A stretch of DNA of 64,000 nt from Pyrobaculum neutrophilum V24Sta (GCF_000019805.1 NC_010525.1:1290618-1354617), one strand, 5' to 3'. Counted from the stretch's first letter, positions 27,248-35,147 are shown. The notes: generated by a model not told the origin, from the letters alone. Numbers and translations: made by a program.

Positions 27248-27542
27248 CCTAGATGTCACAGCAACACTGGCCGCGCTCTTTGGCCTGCTCACGGCGGTTT
27301 CGGGCCTCTGCTTAACGAAGCCCGAGGTTGTGGCAGAGGCGACGATGGGGGTGTTCAGCTCCTACGCCATCTGCTCTAAGCTACACCTCGGGTGGGTCTC
27401 CATTACGGCTATCGTTCTGTCGGTGATCCACGGGACGGCTGGGTTCTACATCTGGCTTCTGAGAACAGGCCGAGATTGGCCGTGGATTTGGGCTCTTGGC
27501 TTAGTTCTATCGATCTGGTTTATATATGTCTACGCGGCATAG
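27216..27542 (+). CDS. Small four-helix membrane protein, possible haem-b (DUF4405-like) subunit
   Basis: 108 residues; the start at 27216 fits the palindromic TATA box. The protein is nearly all membrane: three or four helices, with histidines in adjacent helices (SKLHLGWVSITAIVLSVIHG near 65-84) spaced like the haem ligands of DUF4405/cytochrome-b-like proteins. Divergence from a Tat-exported flavoprotein suggests it could pass electrons between the quinone pool and that enzyme; this is inference. A longer frame on the same strand is ignored because it overlaps the SagB-type gene. Confidence 0.65.
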   Translation: MSRVATISVFILDVTATLAALFGLLTAVSGLCLTKPEVVAEATMGVFSSYAICSKLHLGWVSITAIVLSVIHGTAGFYIWLLRTGRDWPWIWALGLVLSIWFIYVYAA

Positions 27543-27546
27543 CGCC

Positions 27547-28245
27547 GTGGGGCTTGGCCAAAGCTGGCATTACGTCAGAGAGGCGTATAGGAGGATCTGG
27601 AGGGCATACGAGAGGGCAAACCTCGTCGCTACTCTAGGCGGGGTCGATCGGTGGCGTAGAGAGGCTGTCTCCCTGTACTACAGAAGATTTGGAGAGAGCC
27701 CTCTTAAGGTTGTCGACGCCGGCGCCGGCCCCGGCAACATGGCCCGTTGTCTAAAAGGCATTCGATACGTCGTCGCCCTCGATGCAACTCCAGAGATGCT
27801 AAGCCTCAACGCGGAGGCCGATGAAAAAATCGTTGGGATTTTTGAACAGATGCCGTTTAGAGATGGGAGCTTCGACCTCTTGGTCGCCGGCTATTCGCTA
27901 CACGCCTCGATAGACATTGAGCGGGCAACGGCTGAGTTCGCCAGAGTAGCGAAGCATCAAGTGGTGGTGTCTATAGGTAAGCCGGACAACAAGCTGGCTA
28001 GGAGGCTACTGCTCCTATATACAAAACACGTCTTGCCCTGGCTAGTGTGCCTCTTCACGCCTAGAGATGTCTGCCTGGAGTACAAGAAGATACATACAAT
28101 AGTGCAAGCGCTGCCTACCAACTCTAAGCTCAGAGAGGTCGTGGAGAGGTACGCGGAGGTGATCGACTTCCGCGTGAGAGCTTGGGGGGCCGTCTACCTA
28201 TATCTGGCCTCTAGCCGCCTATCTTCCACACAGCAACGTAGATAG
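27547..28245 (+). CDS. Class I SAM-dependent methyltransferase (UbiE-like)
   Basis: 232 residues from the GTG at 27547, 24 bases after the box gtttatatatg (27517-27527); an ATG at 27526 lies inside that box and overlaps the previous gene. Motif I is VVDAGAGPGNMARCL near 57, followed by YVVALDATPEMLSLN and the post-III region FDLLVAGYSLHASIDIE near 112. Best fit is the UbiE/MenG-like group, which methylates quinone precursors, but many archaeal enzymes of this kind are unassigned. It follows the small membrane protein in the same direction. Confidence 0.75.
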   Translation: MGLGQSWHYVREAYRRIWRAYERANLVATLGGVDRWRREAVSLYYRRFGESPLKVVDAGAGPGNMARCLKGIRYVVALDATPEMLSLNAEADEKIVGIFEQMPFRDGSFDLLVAGYSLHASIDIERATAEFARVAKHQVVVSIGKPDNKLARRLLLLYTKHVLPWLVCLFTPRDVCLEYKKIHTIVQALPTNSKLREVVERYAEVIDFRVRAWGAVYLYLASSRLSSTQQRR

Positions 28246-29170
28246 GAAAATATCTCAGATAGCGCCTCTCCAGCCGGAAGCCGGCCGCTTTAAGCGTCTG
28301 CTCAACGCCCCTCCAACTCAAGACGTGTTTTGCGCCAAGCGCCGCCATCATGGCCACAAACCCGGGCATGGTCTCCACCACTTGCTGGCCAACCAACAGT
28401 CTGCCGCCGCTGGCGAGGGCCGACGCTACACATGACAGCTCCATAACGGGGTCCACTAGCCAGTTAAGCGTAAACAACATCAAAACCGCAGACACGCCCT
28501 CCGGCGCATATCTCCTCACGGCTTTAGCCGCGTCGCATATATTGGGCGCGCTGAAGATGCAGATGCCCCTGACGCATTCCTCGGGCTTTGCCTTTAACAC
28601 GGTTGCCGCAAGCTCGACATTCTCCCTCTTGTAGTCCGACGCTATGTAGAGCTTTGGCCTATGTAGCTCAAACACCGAGAGGGCTACAGCCCCGTCTTTC
28701 GCCACGGGTTCGTATATGGTGTCGAAACGTCTCACGTCTACCACGTCTAGAAAGGTCCGCCTAATGGCTCTGCACCAACCGGAGGTGGGCACAGCCGAGG
28801 CGAGTATCTTTACGACTTCTCCGGCTTTGTTCAACGCCAGGTTTACAGCTCCAACTCTGTCAAGAGACTCATGTAGCTCTACAAACTCAAGCGCGTAGCT
28901 ATTTGTGGGGTAGCCAGGCCTCTCGACCTTCTTTCTGACGCGGCCGTCTTCCCCAACGTAACCCCTAATCTTCAGCGAGATGTAGAGGGCGCGTGCAAAA
29001 ACGCTTTCTCTTATCGAGGAGAGGCCAAGCTCCTTGAATATCTCCTCCCACCACTTCACCGCGTACCAATCGCTCCACATCAAGGTCTTCTTCAGCTGGC
29101 CCACGCCGCCGACGGCTTCTACGAAAGTCCTGTAGCGACGCGCAGCGTTTATCTCCTCAAAAAACCTCAT
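28211..29170 (-). CDS. Putative SAM-methyltransferase-fold protein of unknown target
   Basis: 319 residues. The N-terminal 90 residues are helical and look like a dimerisation/winged-helix part of an O-methyltransferase (LGLSSIRESVFARALYISLK). The C-terminal half has a Rossmann-like order: SVFELHRPKLYIASDYKREN near 185, VRGICIFSAPNICDAAKAVR near 218, VSAVLMLFTLNWLVDP near 240 and ALASGGRLLVGQQVVE near 262. The glycine-rich SAM motif I is not conserved, so activity is doubtful. The start overlaps the stop of the upstream zinc-ribbon gene. The two convergent methyltransferase-type genes here overlap by 35 bases. Confidence 0.6.
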   Translation of the reverse strand: MRFFEEINAARRYRTFVEAVGGVGQLKKTLMWSDWYAVKWWEEIFKELGLSSIRESVFARALYISLKIRGYVGEDGRVRKKVERPGYPTNSYALEFVELHESLDRVGAVNLALNKAGEVVKILASAVPTSGWCRAIRRTFLDVVDVRRFDTIYEPVAKDGAVALSVFELHRPKLYIASDYKRENVELAATVLKAKPEECVRGICIFSAPNICDAAKAVRRYAPEGVSAVLMLFTLNWLVDPVMELSCVASALASGGRLLVGQQVVETMPGFVAMMAALGAKHVLSWRGVEQTLKAAGFRLERRYLRYFPIYVAVWKIGG

Positions 29171-29460
29171 GTGCAGACAACGACGCCTGCGTCTTTGAGC
29201 CTGGTCATCAACGGCCGTAGCTCTCTGGGAATACGGCCGCTCTGAATAGCCTCAAGCACCGCGTGTTGGATAGTCTGAGGCAGAAGGCCAAACCTCTCCC
29301 AGTCCCTAATCTCGCAGTCAAAAACCGCGTCGTTGTCGATGTGGATAGTAAAGACGTGCCCGTTTGGGCACCTGACCTCGGCCTCGCCGTCGTCTATAGA
29401 CTTGACCTCAGGCCTAAACTCAACGCCACATATGGGACATCTCGCAACCTGAAGATACAC
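29167..29460 (-). CDS. Zinc-ribbon protein of unknown function
   Basis: 97 residues, GTG start with a TATA-like box (gttatataga, minus strand) about 22 bases upstream. The N-terminus has a zinc ribbon with CPICG near 8 and a CPNGH motif near 31, so His may replace the fourth Cys. The C-terminal 50 residues are helical (LPQTIQHAVLEAIQSGRIPR). It overlaps the next gene by four bases, so the two are cotranslated. No family recognised. Confidence 0.65.
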   Translation of the reverse strand: MYLQVARCPICGVEFRPEVKSIDDGEAEVRCPNGHVFTIHIDNDAVFDCEIRDWERFGLLPQTIQHAVLEAIQSGRIPRELRPLMTRLKDAGVVVCT

Positions 29461-29513
29461 AGAGAACTCTCTCCCGCTCTATATAACCGATTTGGTCTAC
29501 CCCGCTTTAAATA

Positions 29514-30146
29514 CTAGAAGGAGAGCTTGTATACATTGTAGAAGTAGTCAGGTCTGTAGAAGCCGACGTCTATGGAGTCTAGGCGCCCCTCCCCGGTGGC
29601 TATGGTCACATATCTACCGCCGAGTCTTCTAGCTTCACATATGGCACTTTCTACGGCGTCTCGCAACGCGGATGGCGCGGCGAGCCACAGGTGGTCAATG
29701 TTGAAGTTCCACCGGTTTAGATATAGGACGTATCTAGCGTCTGCGCCAGAGGAGAGGATTACGTGGTCTGGACTAGCCTCGGGCTGGCCGTCGGGCGGCC
29801 TATCGAGATATATGCCTGTGGCGCAGGGTCTCGACGTGGAGTAGATGTGTAGGGAACCCCTCATCTGTGCCAGATCCCTATCTACCGTGTTTGGGGTTAT
29901 CAGGATCTTTGTGCCCCTCATCGTGGTTAAAAAGTCGAGCTTCTTCAGCTGCTTCATTATGGCTATGTAGGCCTCCTCCAGCCTCGGCTTTTCAGACGAC
30001 CACCTTGCCTTCAGCACGCACCCCTCCGCTAGCTTGTAGAGCGGGAAGAGCTCCACAAGCGGCTTGGCCCAGAAAAGCCTCTGCCTCCCCAGATGTCTAT
30101 ACCAGTTGGTGAATTCGTCTGGCGTAAACGGCTCTAGGCAGACCAT
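29514..30146 (-). CDS. Hypothetical alpha/beta protein
   Basis: 210 residues. I do not recognise it. Visible features are a helical N-terminus rich in aromatic residues (FTNWYRHLGRQRLFWAKPLV), a central beta region (TMRGTKILITPNTVDRDLAQ, SLHIYSTSRPCATGIYLDRP), and a C-terminal part with HLWLAAPSALRDAVESAICE and RRLGGRYVTIATGEGRLDSI. The ATG shares a base with the stop of the upstream helical gene, so the two form an operon. Confidence 0.6.
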   Translation of the reverse strand: MVCLEPFTPDEFTNWYRHLGRQRLFWAKPLVELFPLYKLAEGCVLKARWSSEKPRLEEAYIAIMKQLKKLDFLTTMRGTKILITPNTVDRDLAQMRGSLHIYSTSRPCATGIYLDRPPDGQPEASPDHVILSSGADARYVLYLNRWNFNIDHLWLAAPSALRDAVESAICEARRLGGRYVTIATGEGRLDSIDVGFYRPDYFYNVYKLSF

Positions 30147-30508
30147 TAGGAAAATAGAGAATTACGCCGTGTAACCAACTTCTCGAGTTCGGAGACCGCC
30201 GAAAGCAACAGGCCGTAGTCTTTGCTAGAGAGTGCCGAGAGCATGGTGTTCATCTTGTCGAAAATGACGGCGTCTATCTGCTCGATGTCTTTCTTAGATG
30301 AGATCTTCCCAGAGGGAGATTTGACCTTCACGGCAATCATATTCACGGCCTTGAGGGCGCGGCCGAGCTCCTCGACGTTGTCAGAGTTGAGCATCCGCTT
30401 GCGTATCTCAGTCTCAAGCTCCTTCAGCCCCTTGTAGATCATTTGCCTAATCTTAGGCTCGTCTTCTACGCTCTTGTAGCCTGGGTAGACAAAGAAGCGA
30501 GGGGCCAC
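30146..30508 (-). CDS. Hypothetical helical protein
   Basis: 120 residues if started at the GTG at 30508, which is 25 bases from a clear AT box (30528-30537); an ATG at 30529 overlaps that box. The protein is almost wholly helical with long charged stretches (IRQMIYKGLKELETEIRKRM, DIEQIDAVIFDKMNTMLSAL) that could form a helical bundle or coiled coil. No motif is recognised. It heads a two-gene operon immediately beside the end of the tnpB unit. Confidence 0.6.
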   Translation of the reverse strand: MAPRFFVYPGYKSVEDEPKIRQMIYKGLKELETEIRKRMLNSDNVEELGRALKAVNMIAVKVKSPSGKISSKKDIEQIDAVIFDKMNTMLSALSSKDYGLLLSAVSELEKLVTRRNSLFS

Positions 30509-30527
30509 GAACCCCGCGTTAAGTTCC

Positions 30528-30537
30528 ATTTAAATAT
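30528..30537 (-). promoter_or_regulatory. TATA box of the hypothetical operon beside tnpB
   Basis: The sequence atttaaatat is centred 25 bases upstream of the GTG at 30508. It lies only 12 bases from the hairpin that ends the tnpB unit, so the element abuts but has not removed this promoter. Confidence 0.5.
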
Positions 30538-30548
30538 CTTTTTCGCCT

Positions 30549-30574
30549 GTCCCTAGGCTGTTGCGCCTAGGGAC
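30549..30574. repeat. Perfect 10-bp stem-loop at the 3' end of tnpB
   Basis: The arms gtccctaggc (30549-30558) and gcctagggac (30565-30574) are exact inverted repeats around a 6-base loop. The hairpin includes the last codons and the stop of tnpB. IS200/IS605-type ends carry subterminal hairpins, and the 3' end of tnpB transcripts provides the omega/reRNA guide scaffold in that family, so this may be the right end of the element, the RNA scaffold, or both. Confidence 0.65.
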
Positions 30575-31865
30575 TTCCTCCTCGCCCACGCCGTCATAGG
30601 TATCCAAGATACCTCGGGCGTGGGGTCATCGGGCATGGGGCCGGGCGACACACGGCCCTCCTCGAGTACCTCCAACGCTCTTCTTTCAATGTTTATCACC
30701 GCCGCCACATCCCTCCCCCCTTCCCACCCGCAGTTGGGGCAGAGGAGGTGCCTCGGGGCAGAGCCCCTCACCAACCTCCTCCCGCACCGCGGGCAGGAGG
30801 AGGAGGTTCCCCGTGGGTTTACTTTCACCACGGGGATCCCCCTCTCCCTAGCCTTACGTATAATCTCTTTCAACATACCTCTAAATGACGCCTTATATAT
30901 TTTATCTCTGAGCTTTGGATCATCTATTTTTGATATCATATTTTTGGTGCATCCCTTGGCAAATTTTCAACTGCAATTGCGGCGCCGAGGCGCTCTGCCT
31001 CTTTGACGATGAGGTTGGCGATCTTTCTCCTAATATCACTCTTCTTGCTCAATTCATTCCTCTTAAGTGCGCGGCTTGTATAGCGGTTGCCTTTGACGGA
31101 CTGCATAACCTCTCGCCTGCTGTTGTAACCGAGCGTGATGCCTCTGATTCTCGTCTCAAACATAAACACCTTGTTGCCGATCTTCACCGTCACGTTGTTC
31201 TCGTTGAGGTCAACGGCGACGACGCCCTTCGCCAGCTTCTCTTCTATCTCTTTCTCAAACACAAAGTAAACGTATACTACTCTCCTCTTTTCGTCCAGCT
31301 TGAGCTTCGGCTGTGACTTCAGCCTCCACCCGCCGTTGATGTGCTTCCAGAACTGCTTGGTCGGCCGCAGCGGTATCGTTATCCGACCTCTGTGCGTCGC
31401 CACCCTTACCGCCGTGTATCCGTCGGGCGCCCAGAGACGGTCGTCGAGCCATACGGATACCTTCCTCACCTCCGGCCTCTCGGTCCTCGCCTTGCCTTCT
31501 CGCTTCAGTGCGAGGAAGCTCTTTATGCGTTGGGAAGCGTCCTGCGCCGCCGTGTAGATGTAGTGAGAGGGGAGGTCTGGATGTCTTCTGCGTAGCTCTT
31601 CATACAGAGCTTTGCGGAGCGAGACGTGCCCAGTCACGCCGTGTTTAAAGCCGTATTCGACGAACTGGATGACGAGCTCCTTATACTTCTCCTCCAGCTC
31701 CTTTAGGAGGTTTATCTTGCGCCAGCTGAGTCGGGCGCTGGGGACAACGACGGCGTGCGTCAGAACGTCTTTCTTCACGTCTTTATTCTCAGCGTTTTTG
31801 TTCTTCTTGCGCCTCCGGCTACGCTTCTTCCGTCCGCTTCCCTCTATACTATCCCCTGTTTCCAT
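30553..31865 (-). pseudogene. tnpB: IS200/IS605-family TnpB, split by a -1 frameshift
   Basis: The two parts total 437 residues, normal for TnpB. The first frame (31865-30936) carries a basic N-terminus, RuvC-I KGVVAVDLNENNVTVKIG near 218 and RuvC-II IAVENLPRDAP near 298. The second frame (30939-30553) carries a zinc finger with CPRCG and CPNCG, and RuvC-III GGRDVAAVINIERRAL. The frames meet in ATGA beside a run of five A. One extra A would read PKNMISKI, as expected for an intact TnpB. So this is either a recent one-base deletion, a homopolymer sequencing error, translational slippage on A-AAA, or coupled reinitiation. All three catalytic acidic residues are present. No tnpA was seen. Confidence 0.85.
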
Positions 31866-31889
31866 AATAAAATATAGTCCGCCGCACTG

Positions 31890-32037
31890 CGTTTTTCAGT
31901 ATAACTCCTGTATGGCGCGCCGTTTTTCGCCGAGGTGTTTTCAGTAATTTTCAGCGAGTCCGCCGAAGCCGCTGAGAATTCCTGAAAAGACTACGCCGTT
32001 AGAAAGCGCGCTATACAGGAGGAATCCTGTAAAAAGT
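31890..32037. repeat. Imperfect inverted repeat with TTTTCAG motifs upstream of tnpB
   Basis: The segment 31891-31920 (gtttttcagtataactcctg then tatggcgcgc) and the reverse of 32005-32036 (ctttttacaggattcctcct then gtatagcgcgc) are similar over about 30 bases, enclosing about 85 bases. Inside and in the arms, TTTTCAG occurs at 31893, 31938 and 31948 and inverted at 31982. A smaller palindrome tacaggaggaatcctgta is at 32014-32031. It is probably the left end or promoter/operator region of the tnpB element; it contains no gene. Confidence 0.5.
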
Positions 32038-32068
32038 CCGCTTTTGGAGCCAAGCGCCGTAGTGTCTG

Positions 32069-32335
32069 CTGGGTTGTAGATGCCGCTCAAGCGACGGTAG
32101 GCAAGCGAAACAGCGAAAACGCCGCTCCAAACTTCACGCTGAGTTGTAGACGGCGTGTATAGCTGGGTTATAGGCGGCACATTTGAACCGAAGACACAGC
32201 GGAACCGCCGACTGACCTTGGGTTATAGATGGCGTAGTTTCGTCAGAATTTGTGTCGTATATAACCCAACGTGTTTATCCAGTCCGGCGGGGTCTGCTGG
32301 GTTATAGACGGCGCATATTCGGCGCCGCTGTCCGC
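32069..32335 (+). repeat. Left long inverted repeat with 17-bp units
   Basis: Six copies of a unit close to CTGGGTTATAGAYGGCG: 32069, 32139, 32163, 32219 and 32297 forward, and 32256 inverted (ataacccaa). The block 32163-32335 matches the reverse complement of 36335-36487 closely, including gaatttgYgtc, cccaaYgtgtttatccag and the inner end ccgctgtccgct. It has no gene of its own; the interval 31866-32366 holds only this repeat and the tnpB upstream repeat. It is probably a terminus or multi-site protein-binding array of a mobile unit. Confidence 0.8.
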
Positions 32336-32366
32336 TGGATGACGTCAGCTATAATACAATTTTTAC

Positions 32367-32837
32367 GTGAGGTATGTTGGGGTTGAGCCGATAGGGACTC
32401 TTTACGGCTGGAGGGGTAGCGCGTATTTGTACATCGGCGTCTACTCCACGGCCGGCGGCTCGCCGCTGAAGTACCTCTACGTCCAGATAAGGAGGGGGAG
32501 AAAGCAGACCGTCTACCTCGGGCCAGCCGCGGAGGCGGTTAAGGTCATCGCCGCGGCGGCTGGGAAAATCGCCGTCGAGGCCGGCATCGATATGGAGAGG
32601 GTAGAGGGGTGGCTGAGGGCGCGGCTCAGAGAGGCAATAGAAAGAGGCGCGCTGGGCGATGCGCCGGCGGCGCTCCAGCTCCTCAGGGGCAGGGGCGTGG
32701 ACGACGTAATCGCCTTTCTAGAGGAGGTGGCGATGGACATCGAGGCCGAATACGGAAAGCGGGCGGCCGAGTGGATACGGACGCGCTGGCGGCGGCTGCT
32801 GGATCAGCTCTGGCGGCTTGCGCCAGATGCGGGGTAG
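32367..32837 (+). CDS. Hypothetical basic protein next to the left inverted repeat
   Basis: 156 residues, GTG start about 14 bases after ctataatac. The N-terminal 50 residues are beta-rich with YLYVQIRRGRKQTVYLGPAA, a pattern seen in small DNA-associated proteins of archaeal elements; the rest is helical and strongly charged, ending in AEWIRTRWRRLLDQLWRLA. I cannot name a family. It is the only intact non-paralogous gene between the inverted repeats and is the natural candidate for a protein that acts on them, but this is inference. Its base composition is G+C-rich like the chromosome, unlike the genes after it. Confidence 0.6.
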   Translation: MRYVGVEPIGTLYGWRGSAYLYIGVYSTAGGSPLKYLYVQIRRGRKQTVYLGPAAEAVKVIAAAAGKIAVEAGIDMERVEGWLRARLREAIERGALGDAPAALQLLRGRGVDDVIAFLEEVAMDIEAEYGKRAAEWIRTRWRRLLDQLWRLAPDAG

Positions 32838-32855
32838 AATGGTCTTACTGAAAGG

Positions 32856-33056
32856 TTGACATTAGAGGGGTCTGTCGAAATAGAGCTCAAAATCAGTGTT
32901 AGAGATGCGCTGTTAGACTGGATCGTGAGCCAACGCAAAGCGTTGCAGATCTCGCTTGACGAAGGCTACGCCGCCGTAAGCGACGGCACAAACGGCGTGT
33001 TGATCAGATACGAAGTACGCGGCGACAAAGTCGTCCTTAAGTCGCTCGTTAAATAA
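32856..33056 (+). pseudogene. C-terminal fragment of the tandem paralogue family (copy A)
   Basis: A 66-codon TTG-led frame. GVLIRYEVRGDKVVLKSLVK matches the C-terminus of the full-length paralogue (SVLIRYEVHGNKVILKSFEK at its end), and LEGSVEIELKISVRDALLDW corresponds to LEIEGSIEDTLRKW there. It starts about 60 residues from the family's C-terminus, so more than 400 residues are absent. It could still be expressed as a small domain, but is best read as a deletion remnant of an upstream copy. Confidence 0.7.
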
Positions 33057-33100
33057 GCCGCAACGAGGTAGGACGCCGAGGCGGACATCAGAATTTTTCC

Positions 33101-33380
33101 ATGGAACCCAAGGGTTGGCAGGAAAAAATCGTTGGTTGTATTTCTGAAGGAGGGTGGAGGTCATGTCCGGAGGATGTAAGACAAATGTTCGACACGATTA
33201 GTTTGGAACATATGGACGAGTATGCACAAGAGGGGTGCAGGGAAACATTGTGCCTAGCTATTACAAGAATTATCGTCAGCGATAAAAGATTGACTTTGCT
33301 GTTTCACTCCCTCAAAAAGGTGCTTGAGCTTCCGCTACCTGAGCTGAGGAGGCAGGTTCGCAGGATGGGCAACTTTAACT
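33101..33380 (+). pseudogene. N-terminal fragment of the tandem paralogue family (copy B)
   Basis: ATG at 33101. The first 90 residues match the N-termini of the full-length and third copies: WQEKIVGCISEGGWRSCPED, VRQMFDTISLEHMDEYAQEG and LELPLPELRRQVRR. The family match stops at about 33365, and the frame then runs into the promoter and start of the next copy, ending at 33436. The bases before its ATG (gaatttttccatgga) resemble those before the next copy (agatttttccgtgga), so upstream sequence was duplicated too. Confidence 0.7.
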
Positions 33381-33402
33381 ATTTATTAGTTAAGATTTTT
33401 CC

Positions 33403-34896
33403 GTGGAGCTCAAGGAGTGGCAAGAAAAAATCGTAAGTTGTATTTCTGAAGGCGGTTGGCAGTCCTGTCCTCAGGAGGTGAGGCAATTGTTTGATGAAAT
33501 TAATCTGGCGCATATGGATAAATATGCACAAGAGCGGTGTGATGAGAAAAATTGCTGTGTTCTCGTTTCTGCCGCCATTATTGAAGATACTAAGCTAATC
33601 CTTTTGAAATATACTGGATGCAAATCCCCCAAAGGTTCTTTGGAAGAGATGAGGAAACATATCGAGGAGCTGAGGAGGAAGGCTTGTGAAAACAGTTACC
33701 ACTACACCGCCATAGTAATAAGCAACGAGAGGTCTAGGCTGTCTGTAAGCACAGACTGGCTGTCCTGCGATATTATACGTAATGACGCCGTCTGTGAAGA
33801 AAGAAATGGGATAAAGATCTGCCGCCAGGAGAGGACCTTCGACTACATCGACGCTAACTACGAGGAGGTCATCGTGACGCCAGAGTTACTACGGCACAAC
33901 CTTCCGCTGAGGGTATATGAAGATCTGGCCCTCGAACGTGTAGGCGCAGTCAACAGTTTGACCAACCTCTACACTCCCGACATAAACGCGATATACGATG
34001 CGCTTAAGTGGCTCGTAGAGTTGGCCTTTGCTGAAATTGGGATTGCGGTCTACTGGGAAGATGATGCCTTTTTTATACCTGCAAACCATGCCAGCAGATT
34101 AGGAGAGGTCGTCGTCACGCGCAAAATACACAGCATATTATCTAGATATATACCATCAGAGGTGGACGGCAATCGGATTAAATTCGAATTTGGGCACATT
34201 ACCATATCGAAAGACAGCTTTGATAATTATTTATGCAAATTCTCGAAGTTCGATATATCGAGACTCAACGGCGTCCTAAAGCCGTTTAAAGACGCATACT
34301 ACGGCACAATTAACAGCCTCAAGAGAGTCGACGTGCGGATGAAGATTGACACCTATGTCGTAGAGATTCACAACACATATCCTTTGGCGCTTACCATACC
34401 GGTGACTATCAATATCGATGGAGAAGAGAGGACGTACGTGCTCACAGCGAAGGTGGCAGAAAACCACTTTTACGCCGACGGGCAGACCGAGGCGATTGTC
34501 AGGCACATGGGGAGCGCTGTTGTGCGCATAAAGTTTGCTATACCCGGTGTATACAAGTTCAGCCACGTGCCACATGGAAAAGATGATGATCTAACTAACA
34601 CCATCATAATTAGGCAGCTGATTAGATCCACGCCTATCGATGCGCAACACATCATCAACAATTGGGGTAGCATTGTTGATGCAGTTTATGCGTTCGGCAG
34701 AATAGAGGTTCCGGTCGTGTTAGAGATTGAGGGCAGTATTGAAGATACACTGCGCAAATGGATTAAAGATAGTAGAGCAAACCAGATGAAATTTGACGGC
34801 AATACCGTCTTAGTTGGCACTGGGAATCGCAGCGTATTGATTAGATATGAGGTACACGGGAACAAGGTCATTCTTAAATCGTTTGAAAAACCTTGA
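33403..34896 (+). CDS. Full-length member of an unrecognised tandem paralogue family (copy C)
   Basis: 497 residues, GTG start with tatttattag about 20 bases upstream. I do not recognise the family. The N-terminal module has WQEKIVSCISEGGWQSCPQE plus two further cysteines (C46, C52); the middle part (about 140-310) has FDYIDANYEEVIVTPELLRH, then LAFAEIGIAVYWEDD; the C-terminal part is beta-rich (VEIHNTYPLALTIPVTINID, AIVRHMGSAVVRIKFAIPGV, then VVLEIEGSIED). No signal peptide or membrane helix is evident. The A+T content is visibly higher than in surrounding core genes. It is the only uninterrupted copy inside the inverted repeats. Confidence 0.75.
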   Translation: MELKEWQEKIVSCISEGGWQSCPQEVRQLFDEINLAHMDKYAQERCDEKNCCVLVSAAIIEDTKLILLKYTGCKSPKGSLEEMRKHIEELRRKACENSYHYTAIVISNERSRLSVSTDWLSCDIIRNDAVCEERNGIKICRQERTFDYIDANYEEVIVTPELLRHNLPLRVYEDLALERVGAVNSLTNLYTPDINAIYDALKWLVELAFAEIGIAVYWEDDAFFIPANHASRLGEVVVTRKIHSILSRYIPSEVDGNRIKFEFGHITISKDSFDNYLCKFSKFDISRLNGVLKPFKDAYYGTINSLKRVDVRMKIDTYVVEIHNTYPLALTIPVTINIDGEERTYVLTAKVAENHFYADGQTEAIVRHMGSAVVRIKFAIPGVYKFSHVPHGKDDDLTNTIIIRQLIRSTPIDAQHIINNWGSIVDAVYAFGRIEVPVVLEIEGSIEDTLRKWIKDSRANQMKFDGNTVLVGTGNRSVLIRYEVHGNKVILKSFEKP

Positions 34897-34984
34897 ATTT
34901 TTTACCACGGCTGTTCTGCCAATGCCTGCGGGATCAGTTATGGCGATCTTTGGCGTTGTGATGTTATCAGATACTTTATGTGAA

Positions 34985-35030
34985 TAATAATATAGCAAAT
35001 AGAGGTTGAAGGTAGCGTTGAGGAATTATC
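34985..35030 (+). pseudogene. Decayed C-terminal remnant of the paralogue family
   Basis: Inside the 250-base gap between copies C and D, the short stretch atagaggttgaaggtagcgt then tgaggaa would encode IEVEGSVEE, matching LEIEGSIED of copy C, with no useful open frame around it. The gap before copy D also ends with gaggcgggcgtag, resembling gaggcggacatcag before copy B. Both suggest a degraded copy plus duplicated leader. The match is short, so confidence is limited. Confidence 0.4.
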
Positions 35031-35147
35031 ACTGAATCGTTTGGGTTATCCCAACCTCCATTTTTTAAAGCCATTGTCGTAGTCGACTGGGGATGTAGTG
35101 GCAGGTCGTGAGGAGCAGAATACCCCAGAGGCGGGCGTAGTTTCTTT

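Noticed and set aside
26961-27542. 193-residue plus-strand protein
   Set aside because: Its first 85 codons are antisense to the SagB-type gene; the membrane protein proper begins at 27216 at the right distance from a TATA box.
32069-32313. CRISPR array made of the 17-bp units
   Set aside because: The units vary in sequence, occur in both orientations and have uneven spacing (about 25-70 bases); no cas genes are nearby.
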